Positions 26,466 through 35,057 are shown, numbered from the stretch's first letter. The stretch is 38,329 bases of DNA from Pedobacter sp. UBA4863 (GCF_002399615.1 NZ_DHDZ01000060.1:1-38329), one strand, 5' to 3'. Numbers and translations are program-made. Notes: a model not told the origin generated them from the sequence alone.

Positions 26466-27710
26466 TTATATTCGTTTTTTAAGTTTTAATAATTTGATGA
26501 AAGAAGATTTTCCTCGCCATATTTCGAGCACTACGCTATAACTGTTTTTGGCTTTAAATATGCTTGCTATTTCGTCTAAAGCGTAATCATCTATTTTTTT
26601 AAAGTTAATAGAAATAATTTCATCTCCTTCTTTTAGTCCAATTAAATCGGCTGGCGATTCGGGTTCTATTCTGTTAATCAATGTTCTGGATGGTGGGCCA
26701 TCATCTGCATAAAGCTCAATGCCCGACATGTCATGTTCAAAAGGGCGATTAAATTTTTCGTTTTTTTTGATATACATATAGCCGTTTCTATAGTCGTATA
26801 TGGTGTTAAAACGACTTAAAATCTCTGAGCCTAAATTGCCATTTCTATCAATTTTTTTTAGGGTATCAATGTTGTAAACAGGATAATGCGATATCACCTC
26901 CTTAAACTTAAAAACACCTAGTTTTAATGATAAAACCCGTCCAATTCGGCCTGTAATTGTGCCTGTTAAGCTATTGCCAAGATTGGCCGACATGGAAAAC
27001 TCGGGCTGCGGAAAAGGTTTCCCGCCCCCCAACGTTTCGAGAGAAATGGCATGGCTAGCGCCACAATCTACCAATGCCTTTATGGTTTTAGTGCCTAAAC
27101 CAGCTTGTTCAATGCTTAATGACACATAAGGCTTGTTTTCAATAAGCTCGATAGGGATTTTTTCGCCCTTTAATTTTACCTTCTTATTATAGGAGGTAAA
27201 CCGTAAAGACTTGGTGCTGTAATTTATCTTAACTACAAAGCTGCTGAAGAAAGAATAGCCAATTAGTCCGTATATTTTTTTCCCAACAAAACCAGAGAGC
27301 GGTAATATATTGTCTTTAAGGAAAACCGTTGCAATATTTTCGGCTTCAGCATCGCCAATTTTTACACTTGTAACGCCCAAAAAAGCATCGATACCCTCAA
27401 AGTTTCCGTAGCCGCTAATTTTTATGGGCCTAGGGTAACTAATTTTTAAACTTTCTTTTAGCGTAGTATCTGTAACAATCATAGGCGACACCCCGGTATC
27501 TAAAATAAAATTAAAGGGGCCTTTATCGTTAATGTAAATAGGGATGATAATGAGATTTTTAATTAAATCGAACGGAAGTGTTTGCTGTTTGCGTCCGTTG
27601 TTAAACTGAAATCCTTGACAAAATACAGCAAGAGGAGAAAAACAAAGGTACACCAACACCAAAATTGCAAAGGATATATCCAGACGATTGAAAAATTTGG
27701 TGCGGTTCAT
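26466..27710 (-). CDS. exported retropepsin-like aspartic protease with PDZ domain
   Basis: The 414-residue protein has an N-terminal export segment (about residues 11-31). Two aspartic protease half-sites follow: FILDTGVSPMIV (D71-T-G) and ALVDCGASHAIS (D215-C-G). A C-terminal PDZ domain (about 325-405, NRIEPESPADLIGLKEGDEIISINFKKID) completes the protein. Single chains with two D-T/S-G-type motifs plus PDZ are common in Bacteroidota and are probably envelope proteases. The second motif is DCG rather than DTG or DSG, which may affect activity. It is divergent from dacB and leads the three-gene envelope operon running left. Confidence 0.85.
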   Translation of the reverse strand: MNRTKFFNRLDISFAILVLVYLCFSPLAVFCQGFQFNNGRKQQTLPFDLIKNLIIIPIYINDKGPFNFILDTGVSPMIVTDTTLKESLKISYPRPIKISGYGNFEGIDAFLGVTSVKIGDAEAENIATVFLKDNILPLSGFVGKKIYGLIGYSFFSSFVVKINYSTKSLRFTSYNKKVKLKGEKIPIELIENKPYVSLSIEQAGLGTKTIKALVDCGASHAISLETLGGGKPFPQPEFSMSANLGNSLTGTITGRIGRVLSLKLGVFKFKEVISHYPVYNIDTLKKIDRNGNLGSEILSRFNTIYDYRNGYMYIKKNEKFNRPFEHDMSGIELYADDGPPSRTLINRIEPESPADLIGLKEGDEIISINFKKIDDYALDEIASIFKAKNSYSVVLEIWRGKSSFIKLLKLKKRI

Positions 27711-27807
27711 GAAACTAAATTAATAAATTAGTGCGCATTTGTATAAATCAAGTATTGATGAAAGCAAAATAAGAAACCAATACCCTTTTATACTATTTAA
27801 ACTTTTG

Positions 27808-29133
27808 ATGATGAGTATTACTAACCGTATAAAATTGGCGCTTTTTGTGCTAATTACAACAAATCTTTTTGCTTGTAAGCCCAACCAAATTATAGCACGT
27901 AAGGTAGGTAAAGAGATTAAAAGCTCCGAAATGTTAAAAAAGTACCAAGTAGGTTTTGCTTTATATGACATGGATGCTGATCAAATGATCTTTCAGAAAG
28001 ATGCCGATAAATATTTTACGCCAGCTTCTAATACCAAGCTGTTTACCTTTTATGCAGGCTTAAAAATTGTGCCCGATTCGATACCTTCTTTACGTTACAT
28101 AGAAAAAGCAGATTCGCTTATTTTTTGGGGAACGGGAGATCCCTCGCTTTTACATACCGTTTTAAAGGGCACAAATGCGATACAACTGTTAAAGCGTACC
28201 AATAAAAAGTTGTTTTTTGCGAACAACCGTTACGAGGGCAATTTTTTTGGCGATGGCTGGGCCTGGGACGATTATAACGATTATTATCAGCCAGAGATTT
28301 CGGAATTGCCTTTGTTTGATAATGTGGTATTGGTAACTGCTAAAGAAGCGGGCAAAATGAATATCTCCCCAAAAAGTTTAAATGCTTGTTTTATAGCCGA
28401 TAGCAATACCAGAGCAACTAAATTTAGGGTGCAAAGAGAGTTCTTGTCCAATAAATTTCATTACCCGCCCGTAACAACCGATGCAAATTATGCGCAGCAA
28501 ATTCCATTTAAAACCTCTACAGCTTTAACATTAACCTTGTTAGCAGATACACTAGGGAAAAATGTGCAGCTCATCAATTATCCGCTTCCGGTAAATGCGA
28601 AAACAATCTATAGCTCAAAAAGCGAGGATGTGTTTAGGCAGTTGATGCTTCCTTCAGACAATTTTGTAGCCGAGCAATTGCTCTTAACTTATGCCGATAA
28701 ATTGGGCTTGGCGCTAAGTACCCCCAAAATAATTGCAACTATTCAAGAAAAATACTTAGCAGAACTGCCAGATAAACCTAAATGGGTAGATGGATCGGGC
28801 CTCTCCAGAGGAAATTTGTTCACTCCGCGGTCCATCATTAAATTATTAACGTTAATATATAAAGAGGTAAACGATCAAGAAAGGTTATTTAAGATGATGC
28901 CGGCCGGTGGAAAAACCGGGACCCTTAAAAATGCCTACCCAAAAACAGATACGCCTTTTGTTTATGCAAAAACAGGAACCTTGGGTGGGGTACATAACCA
29001 AAGCGGTTACGTCATCACCAAAAAAGGAAAGCTGTTGCTATATTCTTTTATGAACAATAATTATGTACAGCCTACGGCAGATATTAGAAAAGAAATGGTC
29101 AAGGTAATGACCTATATTCATGATAAATTTTAG
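27808..29133 (+). CDS. dacB: D-alanyl-D-alanine carboxypeptidase/endopeptidase, PBP4 type
   Basis: The 441-residue protein from the ATG at 27808 is an S13 penicillin-binding protein. It has the nucleophile motif SNTK (S74 and K77 from this start, in FTPASNTKLF), the SDN motif in MLPSDNFVAEQLLL and KTG in YAKTGTLGGVHNQSGY. It removes the terminal D-Ala of peptidoglycan stems and cuts cross-links. The reading frame extends upstream to a TTG at 27739. The tandem ATGs at 27808 and 27811 are preferred because they place a lipoprotein-like signal (LFAC) at the N-terminus. The esterase gene follows 21 bp downstream. Confidence 0.93.
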   Translation: MMSITNRIKLALFVLITTNLFACKPNQIIARKVGKEIKSSEMLKKYQVGFALYDMDADQMIFQKDADKYFTPASNTKLFTFYAGLKIVPDSIPSLRYIEKADSLIFWGTGDPSLLHTVLKGTNAIQLLKRTNKKLFFANNRYEGNFFGDGWAWDDYNDYYQPEISELPLFDNVVLVTAKEAGKMNISPKSLNACFIADSNTRATKFRVQREFLSNKFHYPPVTTDANYAQQIPFKTSTALTLTLLADTLGKNVQLINYPLPVNAKTIYSSKSEDVFRQLMLPSDNFVAEQLLLTYADKLGLALSTPKIIATIQEKYLAELPDKPKWVDGSGLSRGNLFTPRSIIKLLTLIYKEVNDQERLFKMMPAGGKTGTLKNAYPKTDTPFVYAKTGTLGGVHNQSGYVITKKGKLLLYSFMNNNYVQPTADIRKEMVKVMTYIHDKF

Positions 29134-29154
29134 CTTATAAAACTATTTTTCGAG

Positions 29155-29970
29155 ATGTCAAAAAACAATATAATAAAGAGTCTGTTGGGCTCTATTTTAA
29201 TCTGTATTAGCTTTTTAGTTAAGGCACAAGATTTACTGGTTTATCAAAGCAAAAACTTGCCTAAACCAGATACAGTATGGGTATTTAAGCCTAAAAATTA
29301 TCAAGATCAGCATAAGTTGCCGTTGATATATCTCTTGCACGGATATAGCGGGAACTACAAACAATGGCACAGCATTATGGGTGCCCAAAAATACGCTGAT
29401 GAATACGGCTTTATCATCGTTTGTCCAGACGGGTTGTACAATAGCTGGTACATTAACAGTCCGGCAAAAAAAGATTGGCAATATGAAAGTTTCTTCTTCG
29501 ACGAGCTTTTTCCAGATATAAAGAAGAAATACAAAGTAGATGAGCAAAAGGTATTTATTTCTGGGTTAAGCATGGGCGGACATGGGGCGCTTTCTCTTTT
29601 TATAAAACGACCAGATTTGTTTGCCAGTGCCGGAAGCACCAGTGGAGGGGTAAAGCTGAGAGACTTTTCTGCTAAGTACGGTTTAAGCGATTTGCTTGGA
29701 AACCCGAAAAAAGAAGATGAAATATGGGATACCTATTCTGTAGTGCCCAATATTCACAAGCTTAAAGAAGCTAACAAGCCTTTTATTTTTGACTGTGGTT
29801 CTCAAGATTTCTTTTACCCTTATAACAATGAACTAAAGCAAAGGTGCGATGAACTAAACTTAAAGGCTACTTACATTTCGCAACCCGGCGCACACAACAG
29901 AACTTATTGGAAAAAATCAATAAAACAACAGTTTGAGTTTTTTAAAAGCTATTTGAGCGAATTGAAATAA
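29155..29970 (+). CDS. exported esterase-family alpha/beta hydrolase
   Basis: The 271-residue protein has a signal peptide (ending VKAQ, residue 25) and the esterase D/feruloyl esterase-like fold: LPLIYLLHGYSGNYKQW, nucleophile GLSMGGHGAL (Ser139), acid in DCGSQDFF (D218) and base in PGAHNRTYW (His247). It should hydrolyse carboxyl esters outside the cytoplasm, perhaps acetyl or feruloyl groups on glycans. It lies between dacB and the PLP enzyme with short gaps (21 and 25 bp), so all belong to one transcript. Confidence 0.88.
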   Translation: MSKNNIIKSLLGSILICISFLVKAQDLLVYQSKNLPKPDTVWVFKPKNYQDQHKLPLIYLLHGYSGNYKQWHSIMGAQKYADEYGFIIVCPDGLYNSWYINSPAKKDWQYESFFFDELFPDIKKKYKVDEQKVFISGLSMGGHGALSLFIKRPDLFASAGSTSGGVKLRDFSAKYGLSDLLGNPKKEDEIWDTYSVVPNIHKLKEANKPFIFDCGSQDFFYPYNNELKQRCDELNLKATYISQPGAHNRTYWKKSIKQQFEFFKSYLSELK

Positions 29971-29995
29971 GAAAAGGAACAACAGATTATCATTA

Positions 29996-31045
29996 ATGAA
30001 AGAAAACCAAAGCTTTGATCACTTAGCACAAAAGTTATCGTCGGTAATATCCCACCAGCAAGAAAACTACCTTTATTTTGGCGGCACAGCCTACCTTGGC
30101 ATCCCTCAAAACAAAGCATTTATAAATTTATACATTAAGGGAATAGCACAGTACGGTTTAAACAACGGTACTAGTAGGGGCAACAACGTACAGTTGGGTA
30201 TATACAATGAAGCAGAATCTTATACCGCAAAAAGATTTGGGGCCGAGGCTGCACTGATTACCTCTAGCGGTTATTTGGCGGCACAGCTTACCGTAAAAGC
30301 TTGTGTTACACAAGGCGAGGTTCGTTATGCGCCCAATACCCACCCAGCCTTATGGACCAACGGAAACCCTGCTGTTCAAAGCAGTTTCGAAGAGTGGAGT
30401 AAACAAGTGGTTGCAGAGATCAACGCAAGCGAAACCCCTAATTGGGTGCTTTTAACCAACTCGATGAACAACCTTCATCCAGAGATTTACGATTTTAGCT
30501 TTATCAAAGAAATCAATGCCTCGAAAAAGGTTACCTTGGTAATAGACGATTCGCATGGCATAGGCCTGCTTAACCAAGGGAACTGTGTGTTGCAAAACGT
30601 GCCAAACATTGCCCATATAGAAGTAGTTGTGGTAGCTTCGATGGCAAAGGCATTGGGTTTAGATGCAGGAGTGGTTTTGGGCTCTCGAAATGTAATAGCC
30701 CAACTAAAAAGAAGCGACGAGTTTTACGGCGCTTCGCCACCCGCCGCCGCTGGTTTATATGCTTTTATACACGCCAACGAAATTTATGAACAGGCATTCG
30801 AAAAACTTCAAGAAAACGTAAAAATATTTAAAGAAACTCTTATTAATAAACAAGATTGGTTTTTTGCCGGAGATTTTCCAGTATTTTTAGCCCTAAAATC
30901 GGGAATAGAAAAGAGCTTATTGGCAAACCAAATTTTAATTTCTTCTTTCCCTTATCCCGATAGGAACAGTGAAAACTTGAATAGAATTGTGCTCTCTAGC
31001 TGGCATAGTAAAGCAGATGTCTTAAAGTTGGGAGCTGTTCTATAA
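29996..31045 (+). CDS. AONS-like fold-type I PLP enzyme
   Basis: The 349-residue protein is a class I/II aminotransferase-fold enzyme close to 8-amino-7-oxononanoate synthase: GGTAYLGIPQNK (family GxxYLG region), NNGTSRGNN, ALITSSGYLAAQ, LVIDDSHGIG (PLP-ring Asp near 184-185) and the PLP lysine in VVASMAKALG (K218). True BioF enzymes condense an acyl thioester with alanine. The sequence is shorter than usual BioF, and no biotin gene is near, so the substrate may differ. It is cytoplasmic, an odd neighbour for the exported enzymes around it. It could link to alanine metabolism (inference). Confidence 0.78.
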   Translation: MKENQSFDHLAQKLSSVISHQQENYLYFGGTAYLGIPQNKAFINLYIKGIAQYGLNNGTSRGNNVQLGIYNEAESYTAKRFGAEAALITSSGYLAAQLTVKACVTQGEVRYAPNTHPALWTNGNPAVQSSFEEWSKQVVAEINASETPNWVLLTNSMNNLHPEIYDFSFIKEINASKKVTLVIDDSHGIGLLNQGNCVLQNVPNIAHIEVVVVASMAKALGLDAGVVLGSRNVIAQLKRSDEFYGASPPAAAGLYAFIHANEIYEQAFEKLQENVKIFKETLINKQDWFFAGDFPVFLALKSGIEKSLLANQILISSFPYPDRNSENLNRIVLSSWHSKADVLKLGAVL

Positions 31046-31076
31046 CTAGTTAGGTTAAATTTAATTAATAGTAGAG

Positions 31077-31598
31077 ATGAAGAAAATATTAGTATTGCTT
31101 GTTTTGTCTTTGGGCTTACAGCAGACTATACATGCCCAAAAAGCATTAAAAGTTTGGATGGTAAGACATGCCGAAAAAGATACTTCAGACCTTAAAGAAA
31201 GAGATCCAGACCTCTCTGAAGCAGGAGCAAGAAGAGCCGAAGCACTAAAAAAAGCACTAAAAGGGCAAAAACTAGATAGTATTTTTTCTACAGATTATAA
31301 ACGAACCAAACTTACGGGTTTTCCTTTGGCAGATATTGCCGGGATTAACATAAAAATATACGAACCCTCCAAAGGTGCACAGCTGGTTAAGGCATTAAAA
31401 GAAAACGCCCTAGGTAAAAAAATCTTGATTATTGGGCATTCGAATACAGTTTTAGAATTGATAGAAGCTTTTGGTGCAAAAAGACCCGTGGCCGCAATAG
31501 CGGATGATGAATACGATTATCTTTTCTCATTAATCGTTAAAGGCGATAAAGTAGAGGTGAAAACGATGAAGTACGGAAAGCGAAGCAAAGCTGAATAA
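31077..31598 (+). CDS. exported histidine phosphatase family protein (SixA-like)
   Basis: The 173-residue protein has a signal peptide (ending IHAQ, residue 21) and a short histidine phosphatase fold. It has the RHG-type motif WMVRHAEKD (R30, H31) with phosphorylated His31, DPDLSEAGARRAEALKKAL and the second catalytic histidine in LIIGHSNTV (H121). It is probably a phosphatase of small extracytoplasmic substrates. It is the last gene of the plus-strand run from dacB. A weak hairpin AAAGGA / TCCTTT followed by T lies just downstream, near 31615-31640. Confidence 0.85.
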   Translation: MKKILVLLVLSLGLQQTIHAQKALKVWMVRHAEKDTSDLKERDPDLSEAGARRAEALKKALKGQKLDSIFSTDYKRTKLTGFPLADIAGINIKIYEPSKGAQLVKALKENALGKKILIIGHSNTVLELIEAFGAKRPVAAIADDEYDYLFSLIVKGDKVEVKTMKYGKRSKAE

Positions 31599-31692
31599 GT
31601 TGGGTTAATAATAAAGGACAACAATAACGTTCCTTTTTCTTGTGCTAAGAGGTTAAGTTTGAGGACTTGCAACAAAATATCATCAGCCTAAT

Positions 31693-31900
31693 TTAACGTG
31701 AGTTTTGGGGCTTAATCTAGCTAAACAGACCCTGACCATGAAGTAGCTGTGAAGCAAAATAAATTCAGCGCTTGCTCCGAGTATCGGAGGTGACGCTAAA
31801 TTTGCGCTCCGTCCTGCTGAATTTATTTCGGCATCAGTTTTAACGGCTTGTTTTGGTACATTTAATAATCTACTCAGGTTAATAAATTCAGGCAATACTC
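31693..31900. repeat. palindromic dispersed element (MITE-like)
   Basis: This gene-free stretch has strong nested symmetry. Perfect 13-bp arms AAATAAATTCAGC (31757-31769) and GCTGAATTTATTT (31816-31828) enclose AGCGC / GCGCT and a CTCCGA-gta-TCGGAG hairpin (31775-31789). The sequence TTAACGTGAGTTTTGGG at 31693-31709 recurs exactly at 38288-38304 near the window edge, in the same orientation and with similar flanks. A 95-codon frame on the minus strand runs through the palindromes, but I regard it as non-coding. The remainder of 31599-31956 shows nothing else. Confidence 0.7.
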
Positions 31901-31956
31901 CCTGCCGTTCGTTGATATTGACAGCAAGGAGCATTAGTGTAAGCTCAGTAAACTTT

Positions 31957-32637
31957 TTACAGTTGCTCAAACGGAATATCCATTAAGTCGAACTTTTCCC
32001 AACCAATAAAATCAAAATGCCACCACTCATGGTAAACCACTTTAAAGCCGTGGGCGTGCATAAGGTTAATTAGAAAATCTCGGTTTTTAATAATATTTGC
32101 GGGCAAGTTGTTATAAGTTGGTGCGGCTGCCGCCTCAAAACTGTCGTAAGGTGTAGGCATAGGTACATCTTTACCTGTTTTTAAATCAATAATGCTTAGG
32201 TCAACGGCACAGCCTCTATTGTGTTTAGAGCCTTTGGCAGGGTCGGCTACAAACTTTTTGTCTTCTCCCTGTGCCTTTTCGTAAAACGATACGGTAACCG
32301 CATAAGGCCTATAACCATCGTATATTTTAAGTCCGTAGCCTTTTTTCTTTAATGCTGCCTGTATCAATTTTAACTTTTCTACCACAGGTTTGCGGGCAAA
32401 TGCACGGGCCTGTTTGTACATTACCTGATTCATAAAATTGTTTGTGGTGGCATAGCGTATATCGAGTACAACAGACGGAATGGCCTTTTTGATTTCAACA
32501 AGCTCTAGGTCTGGATTTTTTGCCACATCGGCCCTGTAAGCATTATAATTGCTTACAATTTTTAAATTGGCTTTGTTTTGTGAGAAAGCAGGTAAGCAAG
32601 TAGCAACTAATAGTAAAACGGCGAAATAATTTTTCAT
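31957..32637 (-). CDS. D-alanyl-D-alanine dipeptidase (VanX/DdpX, M15D)
   Basis: The 226-residue protein has a signal peptide (ending AFSQ, residue 20) and the M15D zinc peptidase motifs: DIRYATTNNF, SKHNRGCAVDLS (H139, D146) and HEWWHFDF (E204, H207). It cleaves free D-Ala-D-Ala. Without van resistance genes around it, the likely role is recycling of dipeptide from wall turnover; this matches alanine dehydrogenase encoded 4 bp away on the same strand. Resistance to vancomycin should not be inferred. The palindromic element adjoins its 3' end. Confidence 0.92.
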   Translation of the reverse strand: MKNYFAVLLLVATCLPAFSQNKANLKIVSNYNAYRADVAKNPDLELVEIKKAIPSVVLDIRYATTNNFMNQVMYKQARAFARKPVVEKLKLIQAALKKKGYGLKIYDGYRPYAVTVSFYEKAQGEDKKFVADPAKGSKHNRGCAVDLSIIDLKTGKDVPMPTPYDSFEAAAAPTYNNLPANIIKNRDFLINLMHAHGFKVVYHEWWHFDFIGWEKFDLMDIPFEQL

Positions 32638-32641
32638 TAAT

Positions 32642-33868
32642 TTATTGGTTAGAGAGTATAAGTAGTTCTAAATCTTTATAAGGTAAATTATACATGGTGG
32701 CCAAGTCTTTATTGGTTAAATGGCCTTGGTAGCAATACAGCCCTTCTCTAATGCCGGGCTTGTTCCAAACCATGTTCATTAGGCCGCCCATGTCGCCAAT
32801 ATCTACTAAAATAGGGGCAAAAATATTGGTTAGGGCGTAAGAAGCCGTTCGGGGCACACGAGATGCGATGTTAGGTACGCAGTAATGTATTACCTCGTGT
32901 TTTACAAAAATAGGGTCTTTATGGTTGGTTACTTCCGAAGTTTCAAAGCAACCGCCTTGATCTATGCTTACATCAACCACTACCGAGTGCGGTTTCATTT
33001 TAGCCACGGTTTCTTCCATTACCACACAAGGGCTGCGGCCATGTTCTGAGCGGATGGCTCCAATAACCACATCGCAAGTGGTAATGGCCTTTGCCAGTAC
33101 AATAGGCTGCATTACCGAAGTAAATACCCTGCTGCCCAAGTTATTTTGCAGCCGGCGCAACTTAAAAATAGAACTGTCAAAAACTTTTACCTCAGCCCCT
33201 AAAGAAAGGGCCGTTCTAGCGGCGTACTCGCCAACGGTACCGGCACCTAAAATTACAATTTCGGTGGGTGGCACACCAGTAAAGCCCCCAAGCATTAAGC
33301 CTTTGCCACCAAAGGCCGAGCTTAAATATTCGGCAGCAATAAAAATAGAGGTGGCGCCCACAATTTCGCTCATGGCACGCACTACGGTAAGTACATTGCC
33401 CTCATCGCGTATGTTCTCGAAACAAAGTGCGTTTATCTTTTTTGCCAGTAGTGCCTTTATAACATCGCTTTTTAAGGTTCCAATTTGCAAGGCCGAAATA
33501 AGCGTTTGCCCTTTGTGCATCAGCGCAATTTCTTCAATAGTTGGCGGCGCAATTTTTACAATAATATCTGCCGCCCAAACATCTTTTTTGTTAAACGAAA
33601 TTTGTGCGCCTTGTTCGCTATAGTCTTTATCGCTAAAGTTGGCACCGTTGCCCGCACCACTCTCTAGCATTACTTTATGGCCATTGTTTACCAAAAGGGC
33701 AACCGAAAGAGGTGTGAGCGCAATTCTGCATTCTTGGTAAGAAATTTCTTTTGGGATGCCAATAAATAAGCTATTGCTTTTTTTTCCTGTTTCTAGCATC
33801 GCCTCTTGGGTTTGTAATAAACCTCTCTGGGCAATGGCAGCCATTTCGTCACGTAATACTGTAGCCAT
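32642..33868 (-). CDS. ald: alanine dehydrogenase
   Basis: The 408-residue protein interconverts L-alanine and pyruvate plus ammonia with NAD(H). Visible features are IGIPKEISYQECRIALTP, the NAD-binding glycines in VILGAGTVGEYAARTALSLGAEVKVFD, GAIRSEHGRSPCVV, VVVDVSIDQGGCFETS and the C-terminal GLYCYQGHLTNKDLA. I start at the ATG at 33868 (MATVLRDEMAAIAQRG). The open frame continues to 33910, but those residues are not typical. The roughly 50-residue N-terminal extension before the family core is the longer form. The dipeptidase gene overlaps its transcription unit. Confidence 0.93.
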   Translation of the reverse strand: MATVLRDEMAAIAQRGLLQTQEAMLETGKKSNSLFIGIPKEISYQECRIALTPLSVALLVNNGHKVMLESGAGNGANFSDKDYSEQGAQISFNKKDVWAADIIVKIAPPTIEEIALMHKGQTLISALQIGTLKSDVIKALLAKKINALCFENIRDEGNVLTVVRAMSEIVGATSIFIAAEYLSSAFGGKGLMLGGFTGVPPTEIVILGAGTVGEYAARTALSLGAEVKVFDSSIFKLRRLQNNLGSRVFTSVMQPIVLAKAITTCDVVIGAIRSEHGRSPCVVMEETVAKMKPHSVVVDVSIDQGGCFETSEVTNHKDPIFVKHEVIHYCVPNIASRVPRTASYALTNIFAPILVDIGDMGGLMNMVWNKPGIREGLYCYQGHLTNKDLATMYNLPYKDLELLILSNQ

Positions 33869-33984
33869 TAGTATGGTATAGTTTGAAAGATGAAGATACG
33901 AAATTGACACGGTTATGCCAAAACCAAAGGTACTTTCTTGTAGAAGAAAGAGGCACTATTTTTAAAAGCGACAAGAAATAAGTG

Positions 33985-34218
33985 TTAACAAATTTCTAAG
34001 TATGTTGAGTGCTCGTTTCTTGTGGTAACCACCTCTAAGCTGTAAAAAGCAGAATCGCCACGGACACTTTTAGAGAACTGAAAGTTCTTGTAGTGTATGC
34101 GGCTCAATAGCGTTTCTAGCCCGGTTTCTGCAAATTGCAAAAAATCTGGCAGGTCATCTACCGTAATCAGCTCTGAAAGAGCCGGGTAATATCTTGGGCT
34201 TACGGGTTTGGTTGGCAT
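33985..34218 (-). CDS. small conserved-looking protein of unknown function
   Basis: The 77-residue protein starts at the ATG at 34218 (MPTKPVSPRYYPALSE). It is acidic in the middle (ITVDDLPDFLQFAETGLETLL) with a C-terminal strand-rich part (FYSLEVVTTRNEHSTYLEI). No signal or family is recognised. It lies about 115 bp upstream of ald on the same strand, at the left boundary of the accessory island. A small hairpin CTTTCTT-gtag-AAGAAAG (33933-33950) lies between it and ald. Confidence 0.5.
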   Translation of the reverse strand: MPTKPVSPRYYPALSELITVDDLPDFLQFAETGLETLLSRIHYKNFQFSKSVRGDSAFYSLEVVTTRNEHSTYLEIC

Positions 34219-34380
34219 ATTAAATTATTTTAATTGGCGTTAAAACTTTAAATTTTTGGTATTCTAGTACTGTGTGTACATGCAATTTACCAAGCAAAAC
34301 TTACGAAGTACAAACCTTCTTTGTGATGGAACTTGTATTTACGGCTCATTTATATTCTGTTTACATTTATCTTCTAATTT

Positions 34381-34530
34381 TTATAAGCACACGCGGCACG
34401 CGTGCGCCAGCATGGGATTACTATTATTATATAAAATTTCTAATTGTTCAATCTCTTGCAATGAGATAGGTTTAATTGGCCAACTTCCAATAGGATTATC
34501 TCTTAAATAGGTTAAATATTGTATTTCCAT
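34381..34530 (-). pseudogene. SUKH (SMI1/KNR4) immunity gene fragment cut by a REP hairpin
   Basis: The 49-residue frame from the ATG at 34530 is nearly identical in its first 40 residues to the intact SUKH gene at 35789-36244: MEIQYLTYLRDNP, then PISLQEI.QLEILYN, then a SNP/GNP. After that, the reading enters a REP-like hairpin (34387-34407), which encodes MLAHACRVCL and a stop. Nothing of the remaining 110 residues of the family is found to the left, so this is a truncated copy whose break lies exactly at the repeat. Confidence 0.85.
34387..34407 (+). repeat. REP-like hairpin, family 1, variant copy
   Basis: GCACACGCG-gca-CGCGTGCGC is an imperfect palindrome. Compared with the copies at 36428 and 37020, the sixth stem pair is C-G instead of A-T, changed on both sides. 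The A.C mismatch at pair 3 is kept, and so is the 3' flank CAG. It ends the SUKH fragment. Copies covarying in this way point to selection on the hairpin. Confidence 0.8.
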
Positions 34531-34537
34531 TTTATAA

Positions 34538-34906
34538 CTAAATATATTCTATAAAAAGCTTGTTTCCATTTGTCAATGCAGATTGACAAATTTGAATCAA
34601 TGCATTAATGACGCTATCCAAACCAGCAGAAGCAGGGATGTTAGTAATAGATATTATTTGATTATAAAACTCTTGAACTCTTGTACACTCCCAGTTTTCT
34701 TCATCAAAAAAGCCTATGCCTTTTTGCCAATTATATAAAACGCTATCAGGATGAGGCTCTGAAATTATTGGTATATATCCCATCAGAGATGTAAAATCAG
34801 CATACCATAAATCAACTTCAAAAACAACTTGTTCATTAATATCTTTTTCTATAAACATTATTTCTATTTCACCTTTATAGGGAGAATATAAGTCAATCTT
34901 TATCAT
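34538..34906 (-). CDS. putative immunity protein of a toxin-immunity pair
   Basis: The 122-residue cytoplasmic protein is acidic (VDLWYADFTSLMGYIPIISE, then NWQKGIGFFDEENWECTRVQEF) and belongs to no family that I can name. Its start lies 11 bp downstream of the stop of a toxin-like C-terminal remnant (34918-35052). A SUKH fragment begins 8 bp beyond its end. That layout, small acidic genes directly after toxin tails, is the usual organisation of polymorphic toxin immunity genes. The role is inferred from position, not from homology. Confidence 0.55.
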   Translation of the reverse strand: MIKIDLYSPYKGEIEIMFIEKDINEQVVFEVDLWYADFTSLMGYIPIISEPHPDSVLYNWQKGIGFFDEENWECTRVQEFYNQIISITNIPASAGLDSVINALIQICQSALTNGNKLFIEYI

Positions 34907-34917
34907 AATTAATTATC

Positions 34918-35052
34918 TTACTTAGCTTTAAAATGACCTATTTTCAATATCATTTTTTCAGAATCTGTTATTACTCTTTGTCTTTCTACTAATCCTTTCC
35001 ATGTCGTAGGGTCCTGTCTATCCAATTTATTTTCATACCTAACATCCATTCT
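34918..35052 (-). pseudogene. C-terminal remnant of a polymorphic toxin-like protein
   Basis: An open frame of 44 residues begins RMDVRYENKLDRQDPTTWKG, includes VERQRVITDSEKMILKIG and ends HFKAK at the TAA at 34918. It is coding-like and continuous, but it has no start. Upstream it runs into a REP-like hairpin and the end of the transposase gene. I interpret it as the tail of a larger toxin gene whose body has been lost. A putative immunity gene follows at 11 bp. No toxin family is recognised. Confidence 0.6.
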
Positions 35053-35057
35053 GAAAA

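Noticed and set aside
31683..31970. A 95-codon minus-strand open frame
   Set aside because: It runs through nested palindromes of a dispersed element, overlaps the dipeptidase gene end and has no recognisable protein features.
31957..32637. VanX-like gene as a vancomycin resistance determinant
   Set aside because: No vanH, vanA-type ligase or vanRS genes are nearby, and M15D dipeptidases are common in Gram-negative recycling.
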